From Bombyx mori (Eukaryota; Arthropoda; Insecta; Lepidoptera; Bombycidae), in contig NC_085121.1 of assembly GCF_030269925.1 (NCBI RefSeq), positions 8,325,501 to 8,389,500 on the forward strand: DNA of 64,000 nucleotides, given 5' to 3'. Shown in pieces: positions 42,801 to 53,127 of this stretch (within the stretch, counting starts at the first letter, position 1; the number at the start of each line of letters is the position of its first letter). The notes beneath the pieces are model-generated. The model saw only the letters and a list, made by a program, of their open reading frames with translations. It was not told the origin of the DNA and did no database searches. Both the position numbers and the translations under genes were made by a program.

Positions 42801-45800
42801 ACCTTAGAACTTATATCTCAAGGTGTCTGGCGCATTTACGTTGTAGATGTCTATGGGCTCCAGTAACCACTTAACACCAGGTAGGCTGTGAGCTTGTCCA
42901 CCCATCTAGCAATTAAAAAAAAACCATGTTTTTTGATCATATTGTTTGATCAGTACCTTTTTTTTTAATATACCATTTCACACCCTGGGATTTTTCGTCT
43001 ATGGCTCTGGACATTTGTAAATACGCTAAAAAAAGAAACTTGCTATGTTTTCTAGTTGGGGATGCCTCGACTCGCGCAAGTAAATACTGCTGAAAGTGAT
43101 TTAACGTTGTCCCACGGTGTACAGCGACTTATGTTCTGGGCGGAAGCTGGTCGCAACGCCTACAAAGACGATGGTAATACGTATTCAATGTTTTCGTAAA
43201 AATAATGATTCGCCATTTTACTATTATAATTCTGTCTCGACTGACAATCAGACGTTTGAGTATCGAATATGTTTACGAAGATGCTTTAATTAGGGTTCGG
43301 GAAAAAAGGCGGAACCGGAAAAAAACCCTAAGAGATTGTCGGTCTTTAGAAGGTACCATAGGCCATGGACACTGTATGGAGAACGCAGTTGCTCTCCTTG
43401 AAAGAGGTTGATGTATTATTTATACTATCATAGCCCTGAAGTTGGAGTCCATGATTTTAAAGGTATAGCGAGTTTCCCGTGCGGAACCCTAACCCTGTTA
43501 TGAGTTCTTAAGTACTTATATACTTAGTCTGGCCATAAATACTGTTACAATTAAAAATAAACAAAATATTACATTTGAATTTGGAATCTGTCATTTTTAT
43601 ATGATTGCTCATTGAGTTTTCTCATTTTGGCGCCAATACAATGTACAATATGCGATATTAAAATGGAGTGGGGTGATAAAGAGAACCGAATCGCTGTGAT
43701 TGCATTACACAAAGTAGGTATGGGACCAAATGCAATTTTTAAAACTCTCAATACGCTTGGTATTAGTAAAATGTTTGTGTATCGAGCTATTGATAGGTGC
43801 AATGAGACCTATAGTTTGTGATAGAAAAAGATCTGGCCCTCCACGTAGTGTTCGTACGATAAAGGTGGTCAAAGCAGTAAGGGAAAGAATTCGAAGAAAT
43901 CCTGTCCGAAAGCAAAAGATTTTATCTCGGGAGATGAAGATAGCACCTAGAACCAGGTCGCGTATTTTAAAAGATGACTTAGGACTTGCAGCCTATAAGA
44001 GACGTACTGGTCATTTCTTAACTGATAATTTAAAAGAGAATAGGGTGGTAAAATCGAAACAACTAATGAAGCGGTACGCAAAGGGAGGTCATAGAAAAAT
44101 TTTGTTTACGGATAAGAAATTTGTTACAATTGAGCTACATTTTAACAAACAAAATGACCGTATTTATGCTTAAAGCTCTAAGGAAGCTTCCCAATTAATC
44201 GACAGAGTGCAACGTGGGCACTATCCGACTTCAGTGATGGTTTGGTCGGGTATTAGCTGTGAAGGAGTGACTGGGCCATACTTTTGTGAAAAAGGTATCA
44301 AAACATCGGCCCAAGTGTATCAAGATACCATTCTTGAGAAGGTAATGAAGCCCCTTAACAACACCATGTTCAATAATCAAGAATGGTCCTTCCAGCAAGA
44401 CTCGGCGCCAGGTCATAAAGCTCGGTCTACGCAGTCTTGGTTGGAAACGAACGTTTCGGACTTCATCAGAGCTGAAGACTGGCCGTCGTCTAGTCCCGAT
44501 TTTAATCCGCTAGATTATGATTTATGGTGTGTTAGAGAGTACGGCTTGCTCTAAACGCCATGATAATTTGGAGTCCCTAAAACAATCCGTACGATTGGCA
44601 GTGAACAATTTTCCCATGGAAAGAGTGCGTGCTTCTATTGATAACTGGCCTCTACGTTTAAAGGACTGTATTGCAGCCAATGGAGACCACTTCGAATAAG
44701 CTTTTTACACTTTAAATTGTTTTATATTTATGTATTAAACTAACACACTGTAAAAGTAATAAATGTTATTTACAATAGATTTTTTTTTTGTATTCCTTGG
44801 TTTTTATTTTTTTTTTATTTCTTTCGATAGGCAGACGAGCTTACGGCTCATCTGATGGGAAATGATAACCGTCGCCCATAGACATCCAAACTACATCAGT
44901 GACTCAGATGCGCTGCCTATCCTAATCAGATGCGCTGCCTATCCTAACATTACACATAACAGTATTTATGGCCAGACTAAGTATTACTAATTAGTTAATA
45001 ATAATGAAAGTAGCTAAAAGCATTCCAAATGTATATGCAGTTTATCACCAATATTCGATCTGCTGTAAGCTGGTTTGTCTATGGCATTGACGTTCTCAAT
45101 GGAGCAGCTCATTGTCTTCCCAGGAGGCCTGATCAAAGTTCAATCTGCTGATGATAACGCTTGGTAGAAAAGTACACAAATGTACGAGATTTACATAAAA
45201 TAAAGAAAGGTCACGTGATCTAATAGTAGAATGCACTTTGGCTAGGCGCACTGAATCTCTTCTTTCCGCTGAGATACTGAATTACTATTATACAGATTTA
45301 GTAACACACAGCGGGTCCCCTTGCGGGGGCTCGGAGCGGGCCTCAGGGAAACCACTCTGCCCGGGCTGAATCTCCCCGCCTATTGAGGCAGGGGTGATGC
45401 ACTGCGGGTTTGTAGTTGGCAGGCTTGCTTTTTTGAATTTGGTGGGATCGCTTCATTCTTCTTTCTTCCACCTTCATCCTTTCTTTCATCTTCTTCTTCT
45501 TCTCTTCTTTTCTTTCTTCCATCTTCGGGGCGGCTGCTTCACTCCTCCTTTTTTTATATATATGTATATAAATTTTTTTTTGGAGGAGAGCATCCAAGTC
45601 AGCACAGCCTTACTTCACACGTCCGTCACTCACACTGGTACCCCGGGAAGTCGATCTCGGTGCGACTCAGATTTAGTAAAATAAAATATGCGGTTTATAT
45701 TCATTTCTGGCAAGTTATTTCTGTATCTTATTATCGTGATAACAGGTATCGAATGGGATGAAACTCCGGAGCTGGAACTCGTCTTAAATAGGCCGTACAT

Positions 45801-45855
45801 ATTCTTTGTTAGATGGCACAATATAACATTGATGAACGGTCATTTTGTCTTGTAA
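36249..45855 (+). CDS. Serpin with N-terminal membrane anchor, probably non-inhibitory (7 exons)
   Basis: Exons: 36249-36812, 37821-37982, 38626-38838, 39276-39515, 42196-42399, 43056-43173, 45746-45855. All introns are GT-AG; the first five are phase 0 and the last phase 1, the phase used by the alternative exons at 0.6-26 kb. The product is 536 aa. Residues 15-41 form a hydrophobic anchor, followed by a linker of about 130 residues. The serpin fold starts near LDLFERKFYA. Landmarks: NAIFLTTVYIRGRW (strand s3A), GLSLFIIVPRG, LPLYTLRMTLLLPDKL, and the end LVLNRPYIFFVRWHNITLM. The hinge reads WAEAGRNAYKDDG, lacking the run of small residues needed for loop insertion, so protease inhibition is unlikely. 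Intron 4 holds a receptor gene on the other strand. Upstream noncoding exons cannot be excluded. Confidence 0.85.
37248..37510 (+). mobile_element. LINE debris in serpin intron 1
   Basis: GTAACGCTGATATAGGCTCT to GCATAGGTAAGAAAAAAGG is the 3' tip of the Jockey-type LINE. It is followed by an RTE-like C-terminal scrap (KRWSDQVTQQLETPVNE, REIVNRLQKSHDSQL). Confidence 0.5.
38520..38582 (-). mobile_element. RTE-type LINE 3' tip in serpin intron 2
   Basis: CATCATCATCATCATTATCC and CCCAGTCACCTGGGGTGGGC are the complement of an RTE terminus ending in ATGATGATG. Confidence 0.55.
39691..40959 (-). CDS. Cys-loop ligand-gated ion channel subunit (nicotinic acetylcholine receptor-like), intronless
   Basis: 422 aa in one exon. 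A signal peptide is seen (MKLYVGFLIILTIIFNVNC; the second Met is an alternative start). The extracellular part has loop-A-like WTPSMSLFNAD, the Cys-loop C163-C177 with 13 residues between (STSLRRWPYDTQN), loop-B-like FGSWM, and the vicinal pair C228-C229 (YTCC) that defines alpha-type agonist-binding subunits. Four membrane segments: about 246-270, 276-297, 307-334 and 393-420. The M3-M4 loop is short (about 58 residues). M2 is preceded by VKDSTR instead of the usual GEK, so ion selectivity may differ. It fits the divergent group of insect nicotinic subunits. It lies antisense within intron 4 (39516-42195) of the anchored serpin, and the absence of introns suggests a retrocopy or ancient intron loss. 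The frame is intact. Confidence 0.85.
   Translation of the reverse strand: MVANMKLYVGFLIILTIIFNVNCNECPTEREQPFHDEARLHQDLLCAYNVDFRPVKDHKTSVTVKVRFAMKYLSFDSLEETFTLHSWVALRWKDEFLTWTPSDYGNIKEIQIESHLIWTPSMSLFNADANTAMFQSDQFYTTCLLSSDGTVTCVPHLGHTGICSTSLRRWPYDTQNCTLYFGSWMHTGEQVNFTFYKNDPVVLTDFHDGPGWKLLKVVNERLSETYTCCPNSTYPMLKYRFVLKRAAAGPAAIVVVPSIVIVILTLTSFLLDVKDSTRLFLVCFSLFGHFIFLTEIGYDIPKHSSDTPIILLFLRDSMIVTLVGIIETLVLMYLRERKLPPPTWIISMNRLVSNSPGKYVVFTEFDPSNSAEEKVLTEDVTEERSRSSGSDWIQFANILNSVLFCIAFLIYFILICVYIPYD
40960..42195. other. Rest of serpin intron 4, upstream side of the receptor gene
   Basis: AT-rich unique sequence with no repeat that I recognise. It should contain the promoter of the minus-strand receptor gene, but I see no defined core promoter element. 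Confidence 0.35.
42545..42650 (-). mobile_element. Old Bm1 fragment
   Basis: A diverged match to the Bm1 head half in minus orientation (CGTATTTTATTAGAAA; GGGTTCGAACGCCGG). Confidence 0.5.
42677..42925 (+). mobile_element. Bm1 SINE, 5'-truncated (serpin intron 5)
   Basis: TTTACTGGTGGTAGGACCTC through CCAGGTAGGCTGTGAGC and an A-tail. Confidence 0.85.
43290..43492. mobile_element. Possible MITE with TTAGGGTTC / GGAACCCTAA ends
   Basis: Ends TTAGGGTTCGGG and GTGCGGAACCCTAA are inverted relatives about 200 bp apart in serpin intron 6. No coding capacity. Family unknown. Confidence 0.4.
43521..44983 (+). mobile_element. maT (DD37D) mariner, complete ends, in serpin intron 6
   Basis: Ends TACTTAGTCTGGCCATAAAT and its complement GGCCAGACTAAGTA, with TA flanks. 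A SINE-like insertion of about 150 bp sits near the right end (44800-44950). Same family as 34858-35562. Confidence 0.85.
43663..44699 (+). pseudogene. maT mariner transposase, multiply broken
   Basis: Starts MEWGDKENRIAVIALHKVGM. Continues in shifted frame VCDRKRSGPPRSVR, LFTDKKFVTIE (first Asp), a stop after RIYA, then QRGHYPTSVMVWSGIS, WSFQQDSAPGHKARS, SSPDFNPLDYDLW (Leu of DLNP replaced by Phe), another frame change, and the end ANGDHFE. Inactive. Confidence 0.85.
44984..45295. other. Serpin intron 6, unassigned
   Basis: Unique sequence. No feature was recognised. Confidence 0.35.
45296..45640. repeat. Unclassified GC-rich and pyrimidine-rich repeat just before the last serpin exon
   Basis: CAGCGGGTCCCCTTGCGGGG, then GAATCTCCCCGCCTATTGAG, then a long C/T-rich tract (about 45455-45545) that reads as Lys/Glu-rich on the minus strand. 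It looks like the 5' region of a non-LTR element. It lies about 100 bp upstream of the last serpin exon. Confidence 0.4.
45746..45855 (+). CDS. Last exon of the anchored serpin: RCL and C-terminus
   Basis: The acceptor TTATCGTGATAACAG and overhang GT complete a Gly codon begun in exon 6, then IEWDETPELELVLNRPYIFF, VRWHNITLMNGHFVL and TAA. NRPYIFF and the terminal strand identify the serpin end. The RCL is short and acidic (EWDETPELE) with no basic P1. It has the same phase as exons A-D, so it descends from the same gene plan, but only one version is present here. Confidence 0.8.
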
Positions 45856-46051
45856 ATCATCACTGAAAATAGTTATATGTAGTTCGTAAAAATGTTTAAT
45901 TTGTATTACTGTAGTCCATGCAATTTGTGAAGTAGCATCGATAATATAGTACTGTTATTTTTAATCAAGTTTGTTTGTTTTACAGTTTTATGAAGCTATT
46001 GTTATAACCAGATCGCTCGTAAGACTATCTGCTCTTTGGAAGCTTAAAAAT

Positions 46052-46257
46052 TCCACCTGGTGTGAAGTGGTTACTGGAGCCCATAGACATCTATAACTTA
46101 AATGCGCCACCCACTTTGAGATATAAGTTCTAAGGTCTCTATACTTACAACGGCTGCCCCACCCTTCAAACCGAAACGCATTACTGCTTCACGGCAGAAA
46201 TAGGCGGGGTGGTGGTACCTACCCGTGCGGACTCATAAGAGGTCCTACCACAAGTAA
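46052..46257 (-). mobile_element. Bm1 SINE, fragment
   Basis: Minus-strand Bm1 body from CCACCTGGTGTGAAGTGG to GAGGTCCTACCAC; both ends are lost. Confidence 0.8.
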
Positions 46258-46685
46258 ATTCACCCTTCACCATTCCTACCACCAGTATGTTCGAAAGTTT
46301 ACGAGCTTACGGAGCTTTACTCATTCTGGAGACTTCTCAAAGTTTGTTGTCACAGAGTTGCCAAACGTACTTTTTTCCAGGACATTATCTGTTTTGGTAT
46401 GTCCTGGATAAATTTTAAGTGGCGATTGGCGATTGATCAGGAACACAGTTTGTTATGTAAACAAAATTGTTCGTAGTCATAACATGCTTCTGCACCCGCA
46501 ATCTCTGTTGCTTTTTACTTTTTAAGTTCAGTCGCGAATAAACGCTCCGATTAACCAGTTGTGTTATTTAATTATCTCACTTCCGACAACGCCCTGAACC
46601 ATTATTGACCACTACTAAAATAACTCCTAAAGTGGTGACCCCGTGAGTGAACACATTGAATTTTTTTAACTAAGCTTTTCATAAA

Positions 46686-47122
46686 ATGAACCCTCAAACG
46701 CCATGTGATGGTGACGCGAGAGCAGAGACCAGAGGCGATGGCAGTGAGAGAATACTGGAAAGCATCAGCGTTTCGTCACGGATACCGGAGTTCTGGGCAC
46801 ACCAAACGCGACTCTGGTTTGTTTAGTTCGAGGCTGCCGTAGAAAGTCAACGGCTGTCAGATACGGCCAAGCAAAATCTGGTGGTTACGAAGCTCTCTAA
46901 AAGCGCTATCGAACAAGTAAGTGATTTATTACTTGCGCCTCCGGAAACGAAGAAACATGAAACCTTGAAGGAGAGGTTACTTCGAGTGTTTGAAAAGTCG
47001 GACACTAGGAAACTCCAAAAGCTTATTGGAGAGGTGGAACTGGGAGATCAGCGACCGTCACAACTGCGGCAGATGATGCGTGGTTTGGCGAGAGGAAAAA
47101 TACTCGATGACACGTTGAAGCT
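46686..47122 (+). pseudogene. Gag fragment of the second gypsy element
   Basis: Starts MNPQTPCDGDARAETRG. Contains SRIPEFWAHQTRLWF followed by an in-frame TAG, then FEAAVESQRLS, LLRVFEKSDTRKLQKLIGEV and ELGDQRPSQLRQMMRGLARG, the same layout as the Kabuki-like Gag ([11 protein letters not shown]). Cut off by the CR1-type LINE after DDTLKL. Confidence 0.75.
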
Positions 47123-48905
47123 CAAATTCAAATTCAAATTCAAAATCATTTATTTCAAATTAGATGTCAGTATAACACACTTGTTGAATGTCAAAATATA
47201 AATAACCATGTTAACTCTACCACCGGTTCCAAAAAAAGAGTCCTGAGAAGAACCGGCGAAACAAACTCAGCGGGCTTTTTTTTTTGGTTTTTCTCAAATA
47301 TTTTCTTTTTTTTTAAATAAGTAAAAATATTTGCAATAAACGAAAAAACAAGTCAAAAAATACAATTACTAAATAATAATAATAATGAAAAATGAAATGG
47401 CCAGGAGCGAACGCCTCATTCCCATGTAGTGCCATCTAGTAGATAATCCTTAACTTTATAATATGCCTTGTTGCACAAACGTTCCTTGACAGTTTTCTTA
47501 AATCTATGAACAGGTAGTAATTGAACGTTTTGTGGGATCTTGTTGAAAAGTTGTACACCCAGCCCAGCAAAAGAGTTGCTTATTTTCTTAATTCGAGCCG
47601 CCGGCAACGCAAGCCTATGTTTGTTCCTAGTGTTCACATTATGCAAATCGCCGACTCTGGGGAATTCTCCAATGTTTTTACGCACGTACAATAAATTTTC
47701 AAAAATGTATTGGGACGCTAAAGTTAGAATTTTGATTTCCTTAAACTTGTCCCTCAAGGATATTTTTATAAATAGCACGAATAACCCTCTTCTGCAGGAT
47801 GAAAATCGTTTCGACATCGGCAGCATTGCCCCATAGCAAAATGCCATAGGACTATGAAAATACTATGAAAATCATTAGTATACGTTCGTATTTTTTTTAC
47901 CGCAAACGCTGCAGAACTAAGTCTACTCGCTAACTTGCATATATGAGGACCCCACTGCAGCTTGGAATCAATTGTTATACCAAGAAAAACTGTCGAATCC
48001 ACAAGCTCCAGTGTCTCTCCACTTACAGTAATATTAGTGTCTACTTGCCTAACATTAGGTGTGGTAAATTTTATATATTTTGTTTTTTTGTTATTTAATA
48101 ACAGATTATTAACACTAAACCAATGTGCCACACGTGAGATAGCATCATTCACATCGTCATAATCTTCCAATTGTCGTTTAATTTGAACAATAAGGATGTA
48201 TCGTCAGCGAATAATACGACCTCGTGACGGGTTTCAATAAACTTTGGTAAATCATTGATATACACAAGAAATAGGAAGGGACCCAATATGGAACCCTGAG
48301 GAACACCCATATTAAGTAAGACACCGGAAGATCTCTTTCCTTTAACGTCTACCTTTTGGATTCTTCGGGATAAATAAGATTTAATAAGTTCTAATGAAAC
48401 GCCCCTAATACCATAATGGTGTAATTTCCTCAACAATGTATTATGCTCAACATAATCAAAAGCTTTAGATAAGTCGCAGAATATCCCAAGGGCATTATGC
48501 GATTCCTCCCAAGCCTGAAAAATATTTTTAATAAGATCTACACCTGCATCAATAGTTGAACGACCTCTAGTGAATCCATATTGTTTGTTATGAAGCAAGT
48601 TATTGGAATTGAAATGGTACAAAAGTTGTTCCAAAATATTTTTTTCAAAAATTTTACTCATTGCAGGTTGTACTGAAATGGGCCTAAAGTTAGAGGGGTC
48701 AAAAGTGCTACCAGATTTAAACAAAGGTATTATTTTACTATATTTCATTAGATCAGGATACACACCACAATCAATACAGTCATTAAATATTGTAGCAAGG
48801 TACGATTATATCAATAATGTATTATATAACCTTAATTGAAATTCCCCATAAACCACCAGTTTTCTTAATATTAATGAGCTTGAAATTATCAATTATGTCC
48901 TTTAT
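47123..48905 (-). mobile_element. CR1-like LINE, RT part, inserted in the gypsy element
   Basis: Minus-strand reverse transcriptase: KIIPLFKSGSTFDPSNFRPI, KQYGFTRGRSTIDAGVDLI, CDLSKAFDYVEHNTLL, VPQGSILGPFLFLVYINDLP and VVLFADDTSLLFK (Asp pair), then in another frame DSTVFLGITIDSKLQWGPHI. The left end has AATTCAAATTCAAATTC repeats in place of poly(A), as in CR1-type elements. It is broken by frameshifts (near 48150 and 47860) and truncated by the R1 insertion. Confidence 0.75.
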
Positions 48906-48919
48906 ATTAATATTTGTGA

Positions 48920-50327
48920 ACTTAAAGTTCGAGAAATCTCAGGCCCTGCTGTTTCACAGGGCTGGAAGAGAGCCGCCGCCCGGGGCCCACCTGGTGATTG
49001 GAGGCGTCCGCGTCGAGGTTGGGGTAACCGGGTTGCGGTACCTCGGCCTCGAATTGGACGGTCGTTGGAACTTTCGCGCTCACTTCGAGAAGTTAGACCC
49101 TCGGCTGATGGCGACGGCTGGCTCGTTGAGCCGGCTCTTGCCAAACGTCGGGGGGCCCGACGCAGTAGTACGTCGTCTCTACGTGGGGGTGTTGGGGTTC
49201 ATGGCACTATATGGGGCCCCCGTGTGGTGCCGCGCCCTGACTCGCAGGAACATCGCGACCCTGCGACGCCCGCAGCGTGCAATCGCGGTCAGGGCGATCC
49301 GTGGATACCGCATCGTCTACTTCGAGGCGGCGTGCGTTCTCGCTGGGACGCCTTCCTGGGACCTAGAGGCGGAGGCGCTCACCGCCGATTATGCGTGGCG
49401 ATGTGACCTTCGCGACAGGGGGGAACCACGTCCCGGAGAAGGGGCGATTAGATCGCGGAGGCTCCAATCTCGGCGGTCTGTGCTGGAGGCGTGGTCTCGC
49501 CGCTTGACGAACCGGTCGGCCGGTCTCCGAACCGTCGAGGCGGTGCGCCCGATCGTCGCGGAATGGGCGAACCGTGACCAAGGGCGTCTCAGCTTCCGGT
49601 TGACGCAGATGCTTACCGGCCATGGGTGTTTTGGCCGGTACCTGCATCGCATCGCCCGGAGGGAACCGACGATGGAGTGTCACCACTGTGACTGTGACGA
49701 GGACACGGTCGAGAATACGCTCGCACATTGCCCCGCATGGCTGGAGCAACGTCGTGTCCTTGTCTCGCAAATAGGATCGGAATTGTCGCTGCCGACCGTC
49801 GTGGCCACGATGCTCGGCAGCGATGAGTCCTGGAAGGCGATCCTCGACTTCTGCGAGTACACCATCTCGCAGAAGGAGGCGGCGGAACGAGAGAGGGAGG
49901 AACGAGAACGGTTGGCGGTGTATCGCGTCCCGACCCGGCAGGCTGGTTCTGGTCCAGCGGGGTATTCCGGGACACCAGCGGCACCGTCTAGGCGGCCTGA
50001 CGGGCTGCCGTACCGAGACGGCCAATGCTTCAGAGCCTTCGATTCGCCTCGAAGGCTCCGTCGGCTGGGCGTCCTTGGGGTGAGCCGCGCTGTCTGGTTG
50101 TAGTGTTGACCGCGGTAACCCCCCTACCTCATCCGGGTTCTGACCTCGGAGGGGATCGGACATCGGATGTAAGAGTGCATGGGAGTCGTTTAGTGGGTGG
50201 GCCCTAAAATCCTTGGGCCCGCGATCTGCTCTCAACACCTGCAGATCGTTGAGTCTCACATACCCCGCGCGCCCCTTATGCGCGGTCACCTCGTAGGAAG
50301 TTCGGCCCCCGGCCCGAAAAAAAAGGG
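48920..50327 (+). mobile_element. R1-type LINE, 5'-truncated
   Basis: Open frame to TAG at 50101-50103: EKSQALLFHRAGREPPPGAH, VTGLRYLGLELDGRWNFRAH, LYVGVLGFMALYGAPVWC, RPQRAIAVRAIRGYR, GHGCFGRYLHRI and the zinc block CHHCDCDEDTVENTLAHC. About 395 codons of the C-terminal half. A GC-rich 3' UTR ends in a short A-run (50319-50327). Confidence 0.8.
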
Positions 50328-50335
50328 GCAAGAAG

Positions 50336-52076
50336 ATGAATTTAAGGTTGAGAGTGAAAATATTAACTCAAATTTTTATTTTTGTTATATTGATGATATT
50401 ATCGTGGCTAGCAAAACAGTGAAAATGCATAAGCGACATTTAAAAGCTATTTTCGAGCGGTTAAATAAATACGGTATTACGATTAACATATCGAAATGTA
50501 GCTTTGGAAAATCACAATTGGAGTTCTTGGGATACGAAATTACTCCCGAAGGTATAAGCCCTTTGCCAGATAAAGTCCAAGCTATTATAAAATTCCCAAA
50601 ACCGAAGACTATAGATCAGTTAAGACTATTCTTGGGAATGATAAATTTTATAGGTCTAGTTTACCAAAAGCTGCAGAATATCAATCGGTTTTAAATAAAT
50701 ATTTGCGAAAAAGAAGGAAAAATCGCTGGTTCAGTGGACTGACTAAGCGGATGTCACGTTCGTGAGATGTAAAGCGAGCCTTCAAAACGCAACGAGGTTA
50801 AGTTACCCACTTGTAAATACAGAGCTAGCGATTATGACCGTCGCGTCGAATGACTGTATTGGCGGCGTATTACAAATAAAACTAGGTACACAATGGAGCC
50901 CTTTAGGTTATTTTTCTAAGAAGCTCAGCGATGTTCAATTAAAATACAGTACTTATGATAGGGAGCTTTTAGGCATTTACTTATCGGTGCAACATTTCAG
51001 ACACATGATAGAAGGTAGACCTTTTGTAATTTACACCGACCATAAACCGTTAATATACGCGTTTTCGAAATAACCTAGTGACAAGGAGACGCCTAGACGT
51101 ATCAGGCAACTCACGTATATTAGTGAATTTACGACTAACATTCAGTACATTAATGGAAACGATAATATTGTAGCCGATGCTTTATCACGTGTAGAGATCA
51201 TAGTGTGCCCGACGACGCTTGATTTCGTGGAACTCGCCGCGGCACAGCAAGCTGACACCGAGTTGACGACATTGCTAGCCAAAACAAACAAGCGATTAAA
51301 ATTTAAACAAATTATTTCGCCCGATTGTCGTGATTAAATTTGTTGTGAAGTCTCAACTAATGTTATTAGGCCGTATGTACCTGAGAGTTTTAGGAAAAGA
51401 GTATTTCACGGAATTCACGATCTAGCTCAACCTGGCATTCGCACAACTAGGAATTTAGTTTCAGCAAAGTATTTCTGGCCAGGTATGAATGCAGACGTAA
51501 AAAAATGCGCTAAAACCTGCACACAATGCCAAAAGTCAAAAGTAGTGCGACATACTGTATCAGATTTAGGAAGGTTTGAGGCTAGTGACAGATTTGAGCA
51601 TATTCATGTAGATTTAGTAGGCCCATTGCCTATTCTGGTGTTTGTGCCGCAGAACTGACTTTCGGAAAAACCCTAACTTCGGAAAAACCTGGAGTTTTTA
51701 CGGAGGCTCTAATATTGCAATCAGCGATTCAAGCGAATATGTAGCCAATGTTAGAGACGCGATTAAGAAGCTCACACCAAGATCATCACAACAACGTGAT
51801 TCACGTAACATCTTTGTTCACGCGGATTTGCGTACATATTCTCACGTTTTTGTACGTGTTGATTTGGTGAGAAAAGCTTTACAGCCTCCGTATGAGGGCC
51901 CGTACAAAGGGATTGAAAGAAAAGACAAGTATTTTTTGATAAAAATGGCTGATAAAAACGTTAATGTATCGATTGATAGATTGAAGCCAGCCTACGTGCT
52001 TAATGAAGGTGCCATTCCACAAAACCAGGAAAAAGATTGTACAACATCCACTAACCCCAATGCTAACAATAATTGA
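50336..52076 (+). pseudogene. Pol fragments of the second gypsy element
   Basis: In order: RT end (CYIDDIIVASKTVKMHKRHL, SKCSFGKSQLEFLGYEI), RNase H (TVASNDCIGGVLQIKLG, YFSKKLSDVQLKYSTYDREL, YTDHKPLIYAFSK then TAA), connector (YISEFTTNIQYINGNDNIVA), another stop near 51337, integrase zinc region (HDLAQPGIRTTRNLVSAKYF, CTQCQKSK), HVDLVGPLPI, then a jump to the C-terminal end (LRTYSHVFVRVDLVRKALQP, NVSIDRLKPAYVLNE). At least three stops and a deletion of the integrase core are seen. Confidence 0.8.
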
Positions 52077-52256
52077 AGGGATGATAGTACTAACAGTAAA
52101 TAATTACTGTTAGGCTTATAAAAGCCTAACACGTTTACACGTAGTGGTAGACTTGTTAAACGTACAATTAAATTTCAGTAAGTTTTGTAATAATAGTTAA
52201 AACATCATACAGGTTCGATTCCTGAAATGTTATAAAAAAATATGGAGTCAGATCAG

Positions 52257-52508
52257 ATTTACTGGTGGTAGGACCTCTTATGAGTCCGCACGGATAGGTA
52301 CCACCACCCCGCCTATTTCTGCCGTGAAGCAGTAATGCGTTTCGGTTTGAAGGGTGGGGCAACCATTATAACTACTTGAGATCTTAGAACTTATATCTCA
52401 AGGTGGGTGGCGCATTTACGTTCTAGATGTCTATGGGCTCCAGTAACCACTTAACACCAGGTGGGCTGTGAGCTCGTCCATTCATCAAAGCAATATAAAA
52501 AAAAAACA
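52257..52508 (+). mobile_element. Bm1 SINE, 5'-truncated, inside the gypsy 3' region
   Basis: ATTTACTGGTGGTAGGACCT to GGGCTGTGAGCTCGTCC and an A-tail. Confidence 0.85.
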
Positions 52509-53127
52509 TTTTAATGTGTTTTATTTTTATGTTATTTTTTGTAATTATACGTAAGTTGATATGATAACTTGTTATATTTGTTTTTTTTGTAAGCTTTTAT
52601 TTTTTTTTAGGGGGCTACTGTAGGGACACAGTTTGTTATGTAAACAAAATTGTTCGTAGTCATAACATGCGGCTGCGCCCGTAAGCTCTGTTGCTTTTTA
52701 CTTTTTAAGTTTAGTCGCGAATAAGCTCTCCGATTAACCAGTTGTGTTATTTAATTATCTCACTTCCGACAACGCCCTGAACCATTATTGACCACTACTA
52801 AAATAACTCCTAAAAATTTAAACTGTATTTTTATGATTACTATTTAACTCGAACACAAAACATCATCAATATAAAACAAGAAATTGTTGAACACGTTTTA
52901 CTTGCCCATTACTTAGTACCTGTTGTTCATTTTACCATAAAATAATCATCCATTTTTCGATTTTATTTCACCTAATAAACCGTTAGACAAAAATTTATAT
53001 TGCTATCAGTTTAGTTTCATTGACCCTGTTTTCAGTTTACAATGAACTACTGTTTTTATAGTGTGTCCTGGTTTTAAACTAAAATGATAAGTATTCTACG
53101 AAATTCAGAGTTTTAAAATTTCAATAT

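Larger units (their letters stand above)
46434..52813 (+). mobile_element. Second Ty3/gypsy element, decayed and interrupted by LINEs
   Basis: LTRs of about 198 bp (46434-46631 and 52619-52813) share ACACAGTTTGTTATGTAAAC, GACAACGCCCTGAACC and the end AATAACTCCTAA. TGGTGACCCCGTGAG follows the 5' LTR. Gag and pol survive in pieces on either side of LINE insertions (47123-50327). Protease, most of RT and the integrase core are missing. Confidence 0.8.

Noticed and set aside
45343..45597. Lys/Glu-rich minus-strand open frame of 84 codons
   Set aside because: Produced by a C/T-rich low-complexity tract in a repeat; no domain.
46003..46070. ACAG acceptor followed by FYEAIVITRSLVRLSALW, tested as another serpin last exon
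   Set aside because: No ADRPF/NRPF core and it runs into a Bm1 SINE.
49363..50331. 322-codon minus-strand open frame
   Set aside because: Antisense to the R1-type LINE ORF; GC-rich coding sequence leaves the opposite strand open by chance.
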